A program made the position numbers and the translations under genes. Below the pieces are notes generated by a model. That model saw only the letters and a program-made list of their open reading frames with translations. It did not search any database and was not told where the DNA came from. 13,234 nt of DNA from Clostridia bacterium. GTDB taxonomy: Bacteria > Bacillota_E > RBS10-35 > JAJYVN01. Of the stretch, positions 13,004 through 13,234 are shown piece by piece. How positions within the stretch are numbered: the first letter of the stretch is position 1; each line of letters opens with the position of its first letter. Location of the stretch: the NCBI GenBank assembly GCA_027335545.1, contig DAHWHV010000410.1, positions 1 to 13,234 of the forward strand, given 5' to 3'.

Positions 13004-13018
13004 CGGCGGGGACCGCCG
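13004..13018. terminator. Hairpin between convergent EamA and macrodomain genes
   Basis: CGGCGG (13004-13009) pairs with CCGCCG (13013-13018) around a 3-nt loop, followed by TT on the plus strand. It lies in the 37-nt gap between two convergent stops, so it may serve both strands. Two GGCGCC palindromes flank its left side. Confidence 0.45.
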
Positions 13019-13019
13019 T

Positions 13020-13234
13020 TCACGCCTGCCCCCGCTCCCCCCCGAACACGGCGGCGGCGGCCCGGCGGTCCTCCGCCGAGAAGGCGCAGATCAGCACGAC
13101 GCCCGGCGCCTCCCCCGCCGCGCGCGCGGCCTCCAGCCCAGCCGCGATCCGCCGGCAGGCCTCGGCGGCCGGCACGCCGGCGATGCCCGCCCCCAGCAGC
13201 GGCAGGGCCACGCTGGCGCACCCGTCGGCCGCCG
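13020..13234 (-). CDS. Macrodomain protein (ADP-ribose-binding), N-terminus outside the window
   Basis: Only the last 71 residues are visible; the gene continues beyond base 13234. ADGCASVALPLLGAGIAGVP matches the macrodomain segment in which a buried beta strand (SVALP) leads into the phosphate-binding loop GAGIAG. EACRRIAAGLEAA is the following helix and GVVLICAFSAEDRRAAAAVF the terminal strand and helix. Proteins of this family bind ADP-ribose and often hydrolyse O-acetyl-ADP-ribose or ADP-ribosyl esters. The first binding loop and catalytic residues are off the edge, so activity cannot be judged. It ends at TGA 13022-13020, convergent with the EamA gene. Confidence 0.85.
   Translation of the reverse strand, partial: AADGCASVALPLLGAGIAGVPAAEACRRIAAGLEAARAAGEAPGVVLICAFSAEDRRAAAAVFGGERGQA

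Noticed and set aside
13020..13040. A second UGA-Sec candidate at the macrodomain stop (hairpin right after TGA)
   Set aside because: The hairpin starts 1 nt after the stop, has a UCC loop and the downstream frame has no homology; it is the convergent terminator.
1..13234. tRNA, rRNA, insertion sequences, phage or defence genes
   Set aside because: I looked for them on both strands and saw no transposase motifs, no terminal inverted repeats flanking an ORF and no cloverleaf-like tRNA.

Overview
The window is very GC-rich (by eye well above 70%, with a strong G/C bias at third codon positions) and bacterial. An SLH surface-layer anchoring domain, a MurJ flippase, two two-component systems, an archaeal-type protein disulfide oxidoreductase and almost no ATG starts suggest a high-GC, perhaps thermophilic, deep-branching bacterium. 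The Symbiobacterium/Thermaerobacter/Limnochorda part of the Bacillota is my best guess, but this is a weak inference, because no rRNA or other taxonomic marker lies in the window.

Layout, left to right. 1-1176 (+): C-terminal part of an SLH-anchored papain-like protein, closed by a strong hairpin that contains its stop codon. 1217-1667: a non-coding stretch rich in inverted repeats, leading into an M20 metallopeptidase (1708-2880, +) whose Shine-Dalgarno is buried in a hairpin. 3140-4518 (+): an NfeD-like membrane protein translationally coupled to a slipin/QmcA-like SPFH protein, with a candidate sigma70-type promoter upstream and a stop-embedding hairpin downstream. 4756-5400 (-): a protein disulfide oxidoreductase with an in-frame TGA exactly at the first Cys of its CxxC site. 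5671-7355 (+): a NarL/DegS-type sensor kinase and LuxR-type regulator. 9616-7647 (-): a DUF488 protein coupled to MurJ. 9686-9837: a modular repeat array. 11673-9854 (-): an OmpR-type regulator and HisKA kinase. 12077-12982 (+): an EamA transporter that seems to start at CTG. 13020-13234 (-): the C-terminal part of a macrodomain protein.

The main discovery candidate is the selenoprotein at 4756-5400. Conventional gene calling splits it into two ORFs at a TGA. The flanking residues form a U-P-H-C redox motif inside an otherwise intact two-domain thioredoxin-fold protein, and a bacterial SECIS-like stem-loop with a GGUCC apical loop begins 17 nt after the UGA. Sec synthesis genes would have to be elsewhere in the genome.

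The genes form short, mostly independent transcription units. Coupled pairs use NTGA stop/start overlaps (GTGA at 3619 and 6741, TTGA at 9245), and the proposed CTG start at 12077 has the same geometry. Several units end in GC-rich hairpins without a U tract, and in three of them the stop codon lies inside the hairpin.
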